Origin: Rhizobium sp. Root708
GTDB lineage: Bacteria; Pseudomonadota; Alphaproteobacteria; Rhizobiales; Rhizobiaceae
Assembly: GCF_001429725.1 (NCBI RefSeq)
Contig: NZ_LMHV01000044.1
Location: forward strand, 271,096-335,095
Direction: 5' to 3'
Length of the DNA: 64,000 nt
The translations under genes and the position numbers were made by a program. This document shows, piece by piece, positions 16,665-26,139 of the stretch; position 1 is the first letter of the stretch; each line of letters begins with the position of its first letter. A model generated the notes under the pieces. The model ran no database searches, was not told the DNA's origin, and saw nothing but the letters and a program-made list of their open reading frames with translations.

Positions 16665-17940
16665 TCAGTGTTCCTTGCCGACCGGCGCGTGCATCGGCTT
16701 CATTGGATCGACGCCACGGCGACGATCGATCCAGCGCATAACCGGCGTAAGCGCAACGCCGTGTACAATGATCGATATCAGAATGATCAGAAAGATGGTT
16801 GCCCAGACGGTTTCGATCCCTTTGAACGATGCCCGTCCCGATGCATAGGCAAGGTAATAGATCGAGCCCAGTCCACGAATGCCGAAGACCGATACGATCA
16901 CCTTTTCAACCCGTGGCTGCGGGCAACCGAGCAGACTGACCCAGCCGGCCAGCGGCCTGACGACCGCAATAACCAAAACTGCGACCAGGATGACTTTCGC
17001 GTCGACGAGCTGGAAGAGGGTTTTTTCCGCGAGAACGGCTCCGAAACACACCAGCAAGACCATCATCAGCAGCCGCTCGATCTTCTCGCCAAAATCGTGA
17101 AGCTCGCCGTGGAAGTCATTGTGCCGCTCGACGGAACGTAGCGTCAGCGCCGTGACGAAGACGGCGACGAAGCCATAGCCGTGAACGATCTCGGTCAGGC
17201 TATAGGAGATGAATGTGAAACCAAGCGCCGCCAATCCATCACCTGTCCTCGCAATCTGGCCTCCAGCCGGCACCTTGAACGTGAAAAATCCAAGAATGCG
17301 TCCAACGAGCCAGCCCATCGCAATACCTGCCGCGAGCTTCCACACAACGTCTATCACCAACCATTGCCATATCCAGGGCTCGCCCGATGCGCCGCTGGTA
17401 GCAATTGCAATCGCAGCCATGACGAAAGGAAAACTGAGGCCGTCGTTCAGTCCCGCTTCCGACGTCAGGGCGAAGCGGATGTCGTCCTCCTCGCCTGTCT
17501 GGGGGGGCCGACCTGGACGTCGCCGGCGAGGATCGGGTCCGTCGGGGCAAGAGCTGCACCCAGGAGAAGCGCCGACGATATGCCAAGCCCGAGAACCGTC
17601 CACCCAAGCAACGTGATAGCCGTGATCGAGATCGGCATGGCTATTCCAAGCAGACGCCAGGTGATTTGCCAACGCTGCCAACTGATCGGGCGGTCGATTT
17701 TCAGCCCTGCTCCCATCAGTGCGACAATGACCACGAGTTCCGTCAGGTCTCCGCAAGGGTAACGTTTTCGAGAGGGTTGGTCTGTGGGATCAGGTCAACG
17801 GGGGACCACGCGAGACCAAAACCGATGAGAATGCAGCAAATCGGCAGCGACAGCGGCATGTGCCTGACAACGAGCGGCAGCCACGTCGTCATGAGGACGA
17901 CGAAGCCGAAAACAAAAAGAGTGACGATGTAGCTGTTCAC
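16665..17940 (-). pseudogene. CPA1-type Na+/H+ antiporter with two frameshifts
   Basis: Three frames in succession rebuild a sodium/proton antiporter of about 420 residues. The N-terminal helices begin at a GTG (VNSYIVTLFVFGFVV). The middle has ALLLGAALAPTDPILA, the conserved ion-binding motif. The C-terminal half starts with RFALTSEAGLNDGLSFPFV and ends after VDPMKPMHAP. One indel lies near 17750. The other is at a run of seven G near 17505, where eight would restore the frame. It could be a decayed gene or a consensus error. A perfect EcfG-type promoter lies 28 bases upstream, suggesting recent function. Confidence 0.8.
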
Positions 17941-17967
17941 CGACGTGCTCCATGTGGAGTGAGAGCG

Positions 17968-17992
17968 AACGCGGGAGCGCATGACACGTTCC
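17968..17992 (-). promoter_or_regulatory. predicted EcfG-type promoter of the antiporter, perfect consensus
   Basis: Minus-strand GGAAC, 16 bases, then CGTT, 28 bases before the GTG start. Confidence 0.7.
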
Positions 17993-18069
17993 AGGACTGG
18001 GACGACTATGTTCGGCCCGTTTATCAGGGTCGTTTGGAATTACGATCGATCGTGGGCGCTCATCTGGTC

Positions 18070-18348
18070 TTACAACCAGGGTTCAGTGCCCATCGGCAAG
18101 ACGACATCAGGAGACTCAATCACCTCGATGAGGTCACGTAGATGTTCTGGAACCAATCCATCGATCAAAAGCGTTTTCGTCAACGGCATCTCGAGAAAGA
18201 TCTGAAGAATGTTCGACCCGGCAAGGGGAGGCATGCCCGGAGCAAATCGCGGTGCGATGAGGCGGGTCGGACTCCGCGTCCGCTCGTTTTCGCGCCAGAC
18301 AGGGGCAAGCCAGGCCCTCCCTTTCCATTCGACAAAGTCGATGCTCAT
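18070..18348 (-). CDS. small conserved rhizobial hypothetical protein
   Basis: A 92-residue soluble protein. IDFVEWKGRAWLAPVW at the start, then RLIAPRFAPGMPP and MPLTKTLLIDGLVPEHL, matches a recurring rhizobial hypothetical with a short beta-rich half and a helical half. The ATG at 18348 is preceded by GAGGGATGCATC. Function unknown. Confidence 0.6.
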   Translation of the reverse strand: MSIDFVEWKGRAWLAPVWRENERTRSPTRLIAPRFAPGMPPLAGSNILQIFLEMPLTKTLLIDGLVPEHLRDLIEVIESPDVVLPMGTEPWL

Positions 18349-18639
18349 GATGCATCCCTCGACCGGCAAGACCGCCGCTCCTTCATTTGAACCTCGTCCA
18401 TTGCCGTCGCTCTCGTCGCTGTCGTTTCGCGACCGCCGATAGCACGAGTTTTCGATCGCTGTTTTATGCGTACGGCGTCGTACCCATGGTCATCCAACTG
18501 GTCCTGTCCGCTAGCGTACCGACTTGAACTCTTCCAGCGTCGAGGCGTTTCTTGCGCTGCAAGACCATTCCAAAAACTTGGGGCGGCCGGCCCTTTCTGG
18601 TGGGCTATGTTGCCCGTGCATCCGAATGTGAGACGAACA

Positions 18640-18825
18640 ATGACAGAACCCATTCAACGGGGACCAGGCTCCCGCTCGACGGCAGCGCAACGATCGGAAG
18701 CGCGCGAGGCGACCGAGAAGTTCGTTCGCAAGGCGGTGGAAGAGGAAAAACGAAGGCGAGAGGAAAAGACAACCCGGCTTAGGGCGGCGCGCCTGCAGGC
18801 GCGTAAGCTACAAAGCCCGGATTGA
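18640..18825 (+). CDS. 61-residue basic coiled-coil protein
   Basis: A short highly charged protein, mostly one helix rich in Arg, Lys, Glu and Ala (FVRKAVEEEKRRREEKTTRL). The ATG at 18640 starts a sequence typical of small rhizobial proteins beginning MTEP. No good ribosome binding site is visible. Function unknown; it may bind nucleic acid or a protein partner. Confidence 0.5.
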   Translation: MTEPIQRGPGSRSTAAQRSEAREATEKFVRKAVEEEKRRREEKTTRLRAARLQARKLQSPD

Positions 18826-19303
18826 ATATCTGAGGCGATCTTTGCGAACGATATTCTCCCTGCCTAACACGCTCGCATCGATTGTAGCATTATCTGGAAA
18901 ACGAACCACGCATAGCAGGACTCGCTAATATACCAACCGAGATATAAGAACATTCGAAAAACGGATGCGAAAAAAAGCAACAAGCCCGTCGAGACGCGCT
19001 GCAACGAAAGGCATGGGTAGCAAAGTTTGGTCGGTTTAAGGCCTTTCGCAACGCGACGTAGGAATAACAACGGTCGTGCGCCGCAGGTGGGCGAGGCAAT
19101 CGGTCCACAGTCAGCCAATGAAACTGCTCGGATAGACGATCGATATCAGCCAAGCGCTAGCTGGATCCATCTTTAACAAAGCCGAAGAGGTTCCCGGTTG
19201 TCTAACGCGGCTTTTCGGGAAAGAACGCGAGTGTCGCCTGCGCGACCACAATACCCTTGATAGATAGCTTGGTCGCATCTCCTTATTTTCGATCGCCATA
19301 GCG
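18826..19303. other. intergenic, no gene seen
   Basis: No frame on either strand has a ribosome binding site or protein-like sequence. Composition is more AT-rich than its surroundings in the first part. Confidence 0.4.
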
Positions 19304-19328
19304 GGAACTCGCGACGTATCTTGGGGTT
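19304..19328 (+). promoter_or_regulatory. predicted EcfG-type promoter
   Basis: GGAAC, 16 bases, then GGTT, 27 bases before the start of the next small gene. Confidence 0.6.
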
Positions 19329-19354
19329 ACATGCCCGAGAAAGGAGACTCCGAT

Positions 19355-19556
19355 ATGGCTATGAACCAATCAAGCAACGGTGCCCCGGGTACCACCGATC
19401 AGTCCCCACGATGGGAAGGGCCGCAAGAAAATAAGCCCCCGCGGCTACCTTCCTGCAAAGGACAATCCCGACGAAGTGCATGATGGCAATGACGAGACCA
19501 ATCGGGATCCTCGCGTCAAGGACGTTTCCGACGGCCTTAAGCAGAAAGGCGAGTGA
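19355..19556 (+). pseudogene. small hydrophilic stress gene with a single-base frameshift
   Basis: The ATG at 19355 follows AAGGAGACTCCGAT and begins MAMNQSSNGAPGTTDQ. After about 28 codons the protein-like sequence continues only in another frame (GYLPAKDNPDEVHDGNDETN, ending GLKQKGE). The break is at CCCCCGCGG near 19430; removing one C restores a 66-residue acidic, disordered protein. The restored stop lies one base before the next ATG, as in an operon. Either a real mutation or a homopolymer error. Confidence 0.6.
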
Positions 19557-19557
19557 A

Positions 19558-19764
19558 ATGACGAATGTCGAAAAGGATGCAACGGGCCAGTTTGCGAAAT
19601 CCGTCGCTGACCGAAAGTCCTCCGGTGTGAGCAGTGCGAAACCGACGGTGGTCACGGGATCTGAAGATGCTACCGTCCATAAAACGCCCCCCGGAAAGAA
19701 GCCTGCGAAGGATTGGGATATAAATTACGATCCGTCCGACATGAACGAGGGCCGGTCACGGTAG
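19558..19764 (+). CDS. 68-residue disordered hydrophilic protein
   Basis: Starts one base after the stop of the preceding gene, so it is probably translationally coupled. The sequence is polar (MTNVEKDATGQFAKSVADRK) and ends WDINYDPSDMNEG, with no structured domain visible. Function unknown; it shares the upstream stress promoter. Confidence 0.55.
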   Translation: MTNVEKDATGQFAKSVADRKSSGVSSAKPTVVTGSEDATVHKTPPGKKPAKDWDINYDPSDMNEGRSR

Positions 19765-20141
19765 TCGGCGGGAGATTTCGGGCCTCCCGTTTAAAAAGTC
19801 GCGATCTCCAGAGCTTTTTGAAGGCCTCTGGGAACCTCGGTGGCAGCAAGGTTAAGCGGCGGGACATGGCAGTGCCTGCGTTTGTCGTGTCTTGTCAGCA
19901 GGCGCCCTCCGGTTTCCCTCCCAAGCCGGGGGCGCTTTTCACGTGGAAACGATCCTCACAGGGGTTGAGTCCAAATCCGACAAGGTATGATTTGTATCGA
20001 GCGTCTTGGTGAAAGAGTGCGAAGAACGGCGAGGGACGAAGGAAGCCGCATCTAAAGCGCTAGCAGGGCAGCCGGAAGCGCCAAGTACCGCTGGTGCCCG
20101 AGCGTTTTCTGACAAACACACCGGCTAGCGCCTACGCTCAG
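19765..20141. other. intergenic between convergent genes
   Basis: Apart from the hairpin listed separately, no gene is supported. It lies between the plus-strand stress operon and the downstream end of the minus-strand reductase. Confidence 0.4.
19902..19939 (+). terminator. possible rho-independent terminator
   Basis: An imperfect GC-rich hairpin (GCGCCCTC pairing with GGGGGCGC, short loop) is followed by TTTT. It lies about 140 bases after the small stress operon. Confidence 0.4.
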
Positions 20142-21245
20142 TCATTTCTTCCGAGGTTGTTCGAGCTGTCGGCCTGCTGAAATCTGCGTTCCCGATCGCG
20201 CCGCCGAAACTGCTTCGAGCAATGTTCGGGCGGCGTTTCGCACTTCTCCTTGGAACGCCAGGTCGTTTTCATAGGAAACATGGTTCGTGGCGTAAGGCTC
20301 CCAATAGCCGATATATCTGTCCAGTTCGGCCGCTGTGCCGGCGGGGATAAGCTCCATCGATTTCAGCCAGTCCGAAAGGCTACGTCGAACGTTTTCCGCG
20401 CCCTCGGTATCTCCGTGAACGATGACTGAGAACAGGCGCCCCGCAAGATGGCGCGGATAATCCCACCCATTCATCTCGAGCATCTTTGCTTCTACGGCGT
20501 GCTTGCCATGTGTGGACGTCGGATCGGGATTGCCGCCATCGGCGCAGACGAGCCTGTCCATCATCAGCTTGAGCGGCGACGACGTCTGGTACCAGTTCAC
20601 CGGAGTGATGATCATGATGCCATGAGCCTCGACCCATAGGGGATAGATATCGTTCATCCAGTCGTGGACCTGGCCGAGCGAGTAGTTCGGGTAGCACGAG
20701 CACGGCCAGTGACACAAAGCGGCCGATGTCGAGAAGCATGCTTTGCAGGGATGTATATGGCGGCCGTACTCGGAAGCTACGCGACTGAGGTCGAGGACCT
20801 TTGTCTCCACGCCGGGTTGCTGATCGAGCAGCGACCGCGCAAGCTCGACCATGCGATAGCTCTTCGACAGTTCGCCCGGACAGGTATGCTCGCTTCGCGA
20901 CGAGCCGTTGACGAGCAGAATGCGATGCGGGTCATCGGATTTCTCATACCGCTGTCTCGCCTGGTCGATTGCGTCGCGCGCAGTGAGCCAATCAACAGAG
21001 AGCTCATAGCCCGGATCTGCGAACTCCGGGCCGGCGACCCTTGTCCTTGGGCTCTTTCGGGAGTTTTCGTACGCGTCCCAGGCAGCTGCGGCAACCTTCG
21101 CAAGCTCTCCGTCGAGTTCCCCGTAGGCAGGGTCGGAGAACTGGTTGAGAATGCGTCTCTTGAATTCGGTCTCGTCGAGGCGCGGGCTTGGACTACCCTT
21201 GCGTGGTTCTAGATCGGCGGGTGATGCGGCCTCTACCTGGGTCAT
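20142..21245 (-). CDS. NADPH-dependent FMN reductase-like protein (extended flavodoxin fold)
   Basis: A 368-residue protein. The first 110 residues are a family-specific extension. A flavodoxin-type reductase domain follows with HRILLVNGSSRSEHTC (FMN phosphate loop), a Cys-rich segment HPCKACFSTSAALCHWPC, IMIITPVNWYQTSSPLK (second FMN loop) and SVIVHGDTEG. The Cys cluster suggests a redox or metal role. AAAGGAGTTCCT precedes the ATG at 21245; the frame upstream of it is not credible. Divergent from the hybrid kinase. Confidence 0.8.
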   Translation of the reverse strand: MTQVEAASPADLEPRKGSPSPRLDETEFKRRILNQFSDPAYGELDGELAKVAAAAWDAYENSRKSPRTRVAGPEFADPGYELSVDWLTARDAIDQARQRYEKSDDPHRILLVNGSSRSEHTCPGELSKSYRMVELARSLLDQQPGVETKVLDLSRVASEYGRHIHPCKACFSTSAALCHWPCSCYPNYSLGQVHDWMNDIYPLWVEAHGIMIITPVNWYQTSSPLKLMMDRLVCADGGNPDPTSTHGKHAVEAKMLEMNGWDYPRHLAGRLFSVIVHGDTEGAENVRRSLSDWLKSMELIPAGTAAELDRYIGYWEPYATNHVSYENDLAFQGEVRNAARTLLEAVSAARSGTQISAGRQLEQPRKK

Positions 21246-21395
21246 AGGAACTCCTTTCGTGCCCGACCTAACGCCGGGCCCGCTCTCGCCTTCCCGTGGG
21301 TACGTGGCATAACGACGTTTGTCGGAGGGCCTTGCCTCCTCGCGGGCGGAACCTATCTTTTCCGCAAAAAACAGAACGAGCGAATTGCCGCCCCG

Positions 21396-23327
21396 ATGAC
21401 CGAAACCACGAGAATCTCGATCGAAGACCGGTACCGGCTCCTGATCGATAACATTACCGATTACGCGGTCTACATGCTCGACGTTGACGGCTACGTCAGT
21501 AGCTGGAACCCGGGCGCCAACCGCTTCAAGGGCTACCCGGAATCGGAAATCCTCGGCAAACATTTCTCCCGCTTCTATACCCCTAAGGACAGGGCCTCTG
21601 GCTTGCCGGAACGGGCCTTAGCAACCGCGGCCGCGCAAGGCCGCTTCGAGGCCGAAGGATGGCGGGTTCGCAAGGATGGACGGCAATTCTGGGCGCATGT
21701 AGTCATCGATCCCATCCGCGACAGCACCGGAGCGCTCATCGGCTACGCCAAGATCACACGTGACCTCTCCGAGCGAAAGAACGCCGAAGATAATCTGCAA
21801 AAAAGCGAGGAGCAGCTGCGGCTCCTCGTGCAGGGGGTCACGGACTACGCAATCTTCATGCTGGATCCGAAAGGACACGTGACGACTTGGAACGCTGGCG
21901 CTCGACGCATCAAGGGCTACGAGCCCGATGAGATCATCGGCCGGCATTTTTCAGAGTTCTATACCGCGGAAGATCGCGCCGACGGACTGCCAGCCTTGGC
22001 GCTTGAAACCGCCGCCAGGGAAGGACGGTTTGAGCGGGAGGGTTGGCGGCTGCGCAAGGACGGAACTCGGTTCTTCGCCAATGTCATCATCGATGCGATC
22101 CATGCCGATGACGGTGGGCTGCTTGGATTTGCAAAGATAACGCGGGACATCACCGAGAAAAGGAATGCACAGGAGGCGCTGGACCGCGCCCAGCAGGAGC
22201 TCTTCCAGATCCAGAAGATGGAAGCCGTCGGCCAGCTGACGGGAGGCATGGCGCATGATTTTAACAATTTGCTGATGGCGGTTCTGGGAAGTCTCGAGAT
22301 TGCGCGGAAGCGCGCAGGCGAGGACCACGCCGTCGTCGAGCTCATCGATAACGCCATACAAGGAGCAAAGCGCGGTGCGGTCCTGACACAAAGACTGCTG
22401 GCGTTTTCACGTAAGCAGGCTCTCAAGCTCGAAAGTGTCGAGGTATCGGACCTGGTACGGGGAATGGCCGAATTGCTTCAACGAGCAATTGGACCGTCGC
22501 TTGAGATCGCAACCCGGTTTCCGCTTGTTCTTCCGCTTGTTCGTGCCGACATCAATCAGCTGGAAACAGCTGTACTCAACCTTGTTGTCAACGCCCGCGA
22601 CGCGATGCCGGCCGGCGGCACCATCACCATTGCGGCGCGCCAGGCCGCGCTGCCTGGCAGTCTAACGGACCAAGCTCATTACGTCTGTCTCTCGGTCGAA
22701 GATAGCGGGGAGGGGATGGACCAAGCGACGCTCAGCAAGGCAACGGATCCGTTTTTCACCACCAAGGGCGTTGGCAAGGGTACCGGTCTTGGGCTTTCTA
22801 TGGTTCAGGGATTGATGGAACAGGCAGGCGGCAAGCTCGCACTGATCTCCTCACCTGGCGCTGGAACCACGGCGGAACTTTGGCTGCCCGTCGCCGATAC
22901 GATGGAACCAGCAATCCCGACAGCTGCCGACGTCGCCCCGTCGACGCCGCCCCCCGCCGATCATCCTTCTTTGGCCGTTCTCGTTGTCGACGACGACAGC
23001 CTGGTCTTGATGAATACCGTTTTGATGCTCGAGGATCTCGGGCACTCGACCATGCAGGCGGGGTCGGGTGCGGAGGCGCTACAGATACTGGAGCAGGGTC
23101 CATTGCCGGACATCGTCATCACCGACCATGCCATGCCGCGAATGACGGGAGCAGAACTTGCCCGAGAAGTTTCGCACCGCTTTCCTGAAGTTTCACTGGT
23201 TCTCGCGACCGGGTACGCTGAGCTTCCATCGGATCATGGAGGTGACCTTCCGCGCCTCTCGAAGCCATTCACCCAGGCCGACTTGAGCGAGATGCTTTTG
23301 AACGTCGCGGCCCGCGAACTCGGTTAG
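21396..23327 (+). CDS. PAS-PAS hybrid histidine kinase with receiver
   Basis: A 643-residue cytoplasmic hybrid kinase. Two near-identical PAS/PAC units (residues 10-125 and 138-255) each contain KDG and an ITRD linker, indicating internal duplication. A HisKA domain follows with His287 in GGMAHDFNNLL, then an ATPase domain with NLVVNARDAMPAGG and GTGLGLSMVQG. The C-terminal receiver starts LAVLVVDDDS, with the acceptor Asp in DIVITDHAMPRMTG and Lys in LSKPF. No transmembrane helix. The sensed signal is unknown; the PAS domains may bind haem or flavin. It could phosphorylate the receivers encoded at 13121 and 13704. Confidence 0.9.
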   Translation: MTETTRISIEDRYRLLIDNITDYAVYMLDVDGYVSSWNPGANRFKGYPESEILGKHFSRFYTPKDRASGLPERALATAAAQGRFEAEGWRVRKDGRQFWAHVVIDPIRDSTGALIGYAKITRDLSERKNAEDNLQKSEEQLRLLVQGVTDYAIFMLDPKGHVTTWNAGARRIKGYEPDEIIGRHFSEFYTAEDRADGLPALALETAAREGRFEREGWRLRKDGTRFFANVIIDAIHADDGGLLGFAKITRDITEKRNAQEALDRAQQELFQIQKMEAVGQLTGGMAHDFNNLLMAVLGSLEIARKRAGEDHAVVELIDNAIQGAKRGAVLTQRLLAFSRKQALKLESVEVSDLVRGMAELLQRAIGPSLEIATRFPLVLPLVRADINQLETAVLNLVVNARDAMPAGGTITIAARQAALPGSLTDQAHYVCLSVEDSGEGMDQATLSKATDPFFTTKGVGKGTGLGLSMVQGLMEQAGGKLALISSPGAGTTAELWLPVADTMEPAIPTAADVAPSTPPPADHPSLAVLVVDDDSLVLMNTVLMLEDLGHSTMQAGSGAEALQILEQGPLPDIVITDHAMPRMTGAELAREVSHRFPEVSLVLATGYAELPSDHGGDLPRLSKPFTQADLSEMLLNVAARELG

Positions 23328-23375
23328 AGCCGCCGAGGCGCGGGAACTACGCGCGGCAACAGTCTCATTCGGTCG

Positions 23376-23400
23376 GGAACTTCGGCTGCGAGCGGTTGTT
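23376..23400 (+). promoter_or_regulatory. predicted EcfG-type promoter
   Basis: GGAAC, 17 bases, then GTT, 39 bases before the cysteine hydrolase frame. Confidence 0.5.
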
Positions 23401-23438
23401 TGGCTATGCTGGATCTCACGGTACCAGTCTAGGCAGAC

Positions 23439-24049
23439 ATGCGCTCATTGGAACTGGAAGCAAGTCTCGGAAACCCAGGGAATTGGATACATCTTTGCGT
23501 GGACATGCAAAGGGTGTTTGCCGAACCGACGCCATGGCACGTTCCTTGGATGGCGCGGATCTCGCCAGAGATTGTGGAACTGGCCGGCCGGTTTCCGGCC
23601 CGCACCATATTTACCCGCTTCGTGACGCCTTTCTCGCCGGAAGTGATGCCGGGCATGTGGAAGCCCTATTATGAAAAATGGCGCGACATGACGCGGGAAC
23701 GCATGCCGCATGAGCTTTTCGGAGTGGTCCCCGAGCTGGCGGTTTTCGTTCCCCCGGAAGGATATTCGACAAGATGACCTATTCGCCCTGGGTCGACGGT
23801 CGCCTTCATCGGAATCTGCAGAACGAAGCTGTCGACACATTAGTGGTCACCGGTGGGGAGACGGATGTCTGCGTTCTGGCTGCGGTCCTGGGCGCGATAG
23901 ATCTCGGCTACCGGGTCATTGTCGCCAAGGACGCCGTCTGCAGCGCCGACGATGATACCCACGATGCCTCTCTCGAGCTCTTGGCCAACAGGTTTTCCGT
24001 TCAGGCGACACTCAACACGACAGAGGAAATACTGGTCGCACTCACCTAG
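23439..24049 (+). pseudogene. isochorismatase-like cysteine hydrolase, frameshifted
   Basis: Two frames rebuild an isochorismatase-fold hydrolase of about 203 residues. The first holds the catalytic Asp in HLCVDMQRVFAEP and runs to FVPPEGY. The second continues DKMTYSPWVDGRL and holds the nucleophile Cys in VTGGETDVCVLAAVLGAIDLG. A single-base deletion near 23770 separates them. The substrate (a nicotinamidase- or carbamoylase-like amide) cannot be told. It is broken as read, unless the base is a sequencing error. Confidence 0.75.
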
Positions 24050-24095
24050 GCTTGTGGCTCGTTTTGTACACCAGAGTACCAAGCACGGTGGCTTG

Positions 24096-24121
24096 GGAAC
24101 GTCTGAATGAAGGAGCGCGTT
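24096..24121 (+). promoter_or_regulatory. predicted EcfG-type promoter, perfect consensus
   Basis: GGAAC, 17 bases, then CGTT, 28 bases before the permease-like start. Confidence 0.65.
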
Positions 24122-24148
24122 GGCTTCCGCCGGGAAATGAAGACACAC

Positions 24149-24550
24149 ATGAGCGACAACACGAAATCCAACTTTTTCTCCAAGTTTGCGACCACGATCG
24201 CCGAGTGGTCAGGACGCCCAGCAACATTTGCATTGGCGGTTGCCCTGGTATTGGTTTGGGCCGTCAGCGGCCCCCTATTCGACTTTTCGGAAACATGGCA
24301 GCTCGTGATCAATACGAGCACGACCATCATAACATTCCTGATGGTTTTCGTGCTCCAAAACTCGCAGAACCGCGACGGGAGGGCACTTCAGGCGAAACTC
24401 GATGAATTGATCTTGACCTCGCAGGCCCAAAACAAGTTCGTAGGCATCGAGAAGCTTGACGAACGCCAACTGAGGGAAATGAGCAAAAGTCTCGCAGAGA
24501 AGGCCGAGTGCGTCGAGGATGTCGCCAACGACAAAGCCGACGCGGGATAA
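24149..24550 (+). CDS. low-affinity iron permease-family membrane protein
   Basis: A 133-residue protein with two hydrophobic helices (FALAVALVLVWAVSG and a segment TTIITFLMVFVLQNSQNRD) followed by a soluble helical tail. FVLQNSQNRD is the hallmark of the low-affinity Fe/Cu permease family (PF04120). The metal-transport role is inferred from the family name, and many bacterial members are uncharacterised. The ATG at 24149 gives a short leader after the predicted promoter; in-frame ATGs at 24137 and 24107 exist. Confidence 0.75.
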   Translation: MSDNTKSNFFSKFATTIAEWSGRPATFALAVALVLVWAVSGPLFDFSETWQLVINTSTTIITFLMVFVLQNSQNRDGRALQAKLDELILTSQAQNKFVGIEKLDERQLREMSKSLAEKAECVEDVANDKADAG

Positions 24551-24763
24551 CCTCTTCAGCCTTTTAGTCAAAAACGGGGTATGCACATCCCCGCCTTGCA
24601 TGTCGCCGGCGGGGCGGCCGGTGGATCGCCTCTCGCACACCACCGCAATTTAGTCGGACGTGATTACGGGATGCTTCGGCGCCGCGTTTGGTGCAACCGA
24701 CTTCAGCCAGGCTGCGGCTTCCGGTGCGGTTTAGTCGAGCAACCTACGCTGCCGATTGGGTTG

Positions 24764-25741
24764 TCAGTCGTCAAAAACGACAATGACGCCGGGCTTCACC
24801 ATGGCGGCGAGTTCCTCGGCGTCCCAGTTCGTGAGGCGCACGCATCCATGCGAACCGGCTTTGTCGATGAGGGATGGTTCAGGCGTGCCATGGATGCCGT
24901 AGGTTGGTTCGGAAAGATCAATCCAGACAGATCCGACTGGATTGTTCGGCCCGCTCGGCAGCCGGAGCTTTCTGGTGTTCTTACCCTGCTGGAAATTGAT
25001 TTTCGGATTGTACTCGTAGGTGGGCTCTCGCGCGACGCCGTTCACCTTGTGCTTCCCGGTGGGAGACGGGTTGTCGCTGCTTCCGATCGTGGCTGGATAA
25101 ACGGCGAGGATCGTCCCGTCTTGCCCTAACGCGACCAACTGGCCCTTTTTCCGATGGGCTTCGATCCGGACAACCTTGCCGGTGACCGGGGATCCGATAT
25201 CTGCCACGGAAATGGTTTCCCCCACCGCGAACGACGCTCCGGGGTTCAGCGCCTGAAGCAGGTCCAAGTCCATGTGAAACCGTTCGGACAATTTCTCGGC
25301 GATACTTGTGTAGCCGAGATGCTCCATTTTAGCCTGCTCCGCATAATCCTTGGGAATTTCCCTCACGAGGTGAGCGCCGTCATCAGGAGCGATGATGTAG
25401 TGCTCGATGACCGGCTTGGCATCCTGAAGGCCGGCGATCACGTCGGCATCCGGCTTGCCATCAGGAGCAAGCCGTTGCATTGCTTCAAAACCAGCGACCG
25501 CCTTGCGGAGATTGTCACCATCCAACCCGTCGATCACACCCGGCGAGACGCCGGCACGATCCAGGAGGACCTGAAGATGGACGACGGCAGGATCGGGTGT
25601 GGTCTGTGTCACCTGATCCAGATCACCGCCAAGCGACCCGATATCGGCACTATTGACGGTTTCGGCCGACAGGTCGCCAGCTTCGGCCGAGGTCGTCCAG
25701 AGCAAGGAAATCAACGAGACGATGGCGATGGAGTTTTTCAC
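24764..25741 (-). CDS. L,D-transpeptidase (YkuD family), periplasmic
   Basis: A 325-residue exported enzyme. A signal peptide (MKNSIAIVSLISLLWTTSAEA) precedes a peptidoglycan-binding-like region and a LysM-like segment (LSERFHMDLDLLQALNPG). The C-terminal YkuD domain has YGIHGTPEPSLIDKAGSHGC, in which the Cys is the nucleophile and the upstream His is conserved, followed by VRLTN. It would form 3-3 peptidoglycan cross-links or attach proteins to the wall. Monocistronic, with no visible stress promoter. Confidence 0.9.
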   Translation of the reverse strand: MKNSIAIVSLISLLWTTSAEAGDLSAETVNSADIGSLGGDLDQVTQTTPDPAVVHLQVLLDRAGVSPGVIDGLDGDNLRKAVAGFEAMQRLAPDGKPDADVIAGLQDAKPVIEHYIIAPDDGAHLVREIPKDYAEQAKMEHLGYTSIAEKLSERFHMDLDLLQALNPGASFAVGETISVADIGSPVTGKVVRIEAHRKKGQLVALGQDGTILAVYPATIGSSDNPSPTGKHKVNGVAREPTYEYNPKINFQQGKNTRKLRLPSGPNNPVGSVWIDLSEPTYGIHGTPEPSLIDKAGSHGCVRLTNWDAEELAAMVKPGVIVVFDD

Positions 25742-26139
25742 GGGGAGCCCTTCTCATTCGTATTGAAGTCGATACGCGCGGAGCGAAAAACGACATCCCC
25801 AGGCTGCCGAGTCAAAGGTACTCGACTTCCCCTGAGCCGCACAGCCTGTATCCATGATCGCCTCCGAACCCTTGATTGCGGATTGAAAGCTCAAAAGTCG
25901 CGATTGGTTCCGTCGTCGAATTCAAGATTCTCTTATCGAGTATGCGCCAATGCCTCTACGCCAATCACCCGCCGGAGTTTGGGTGTGGCAATCCCCGAAG
26001 CGCCGCCCCTCATCGCCTTTTAGATTCCAAGAGCATTGGTTGCGCGCCTGGATCCCAACACTGCTGCCACCATTGAAAGATGAACGCCAGATGAACAGAA
26101 TCTCGCTTCAAGCGTTGACCCTTTCGATAGGAGACAGCA
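25742..26139. other. intergenic, no gene seen
   Basis: Lies between the L,D-transpeptidase start and the BON-like gene and should contain both promoters. No GGAAC element, repeat or credible frame was found. Confidence 0.4.
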
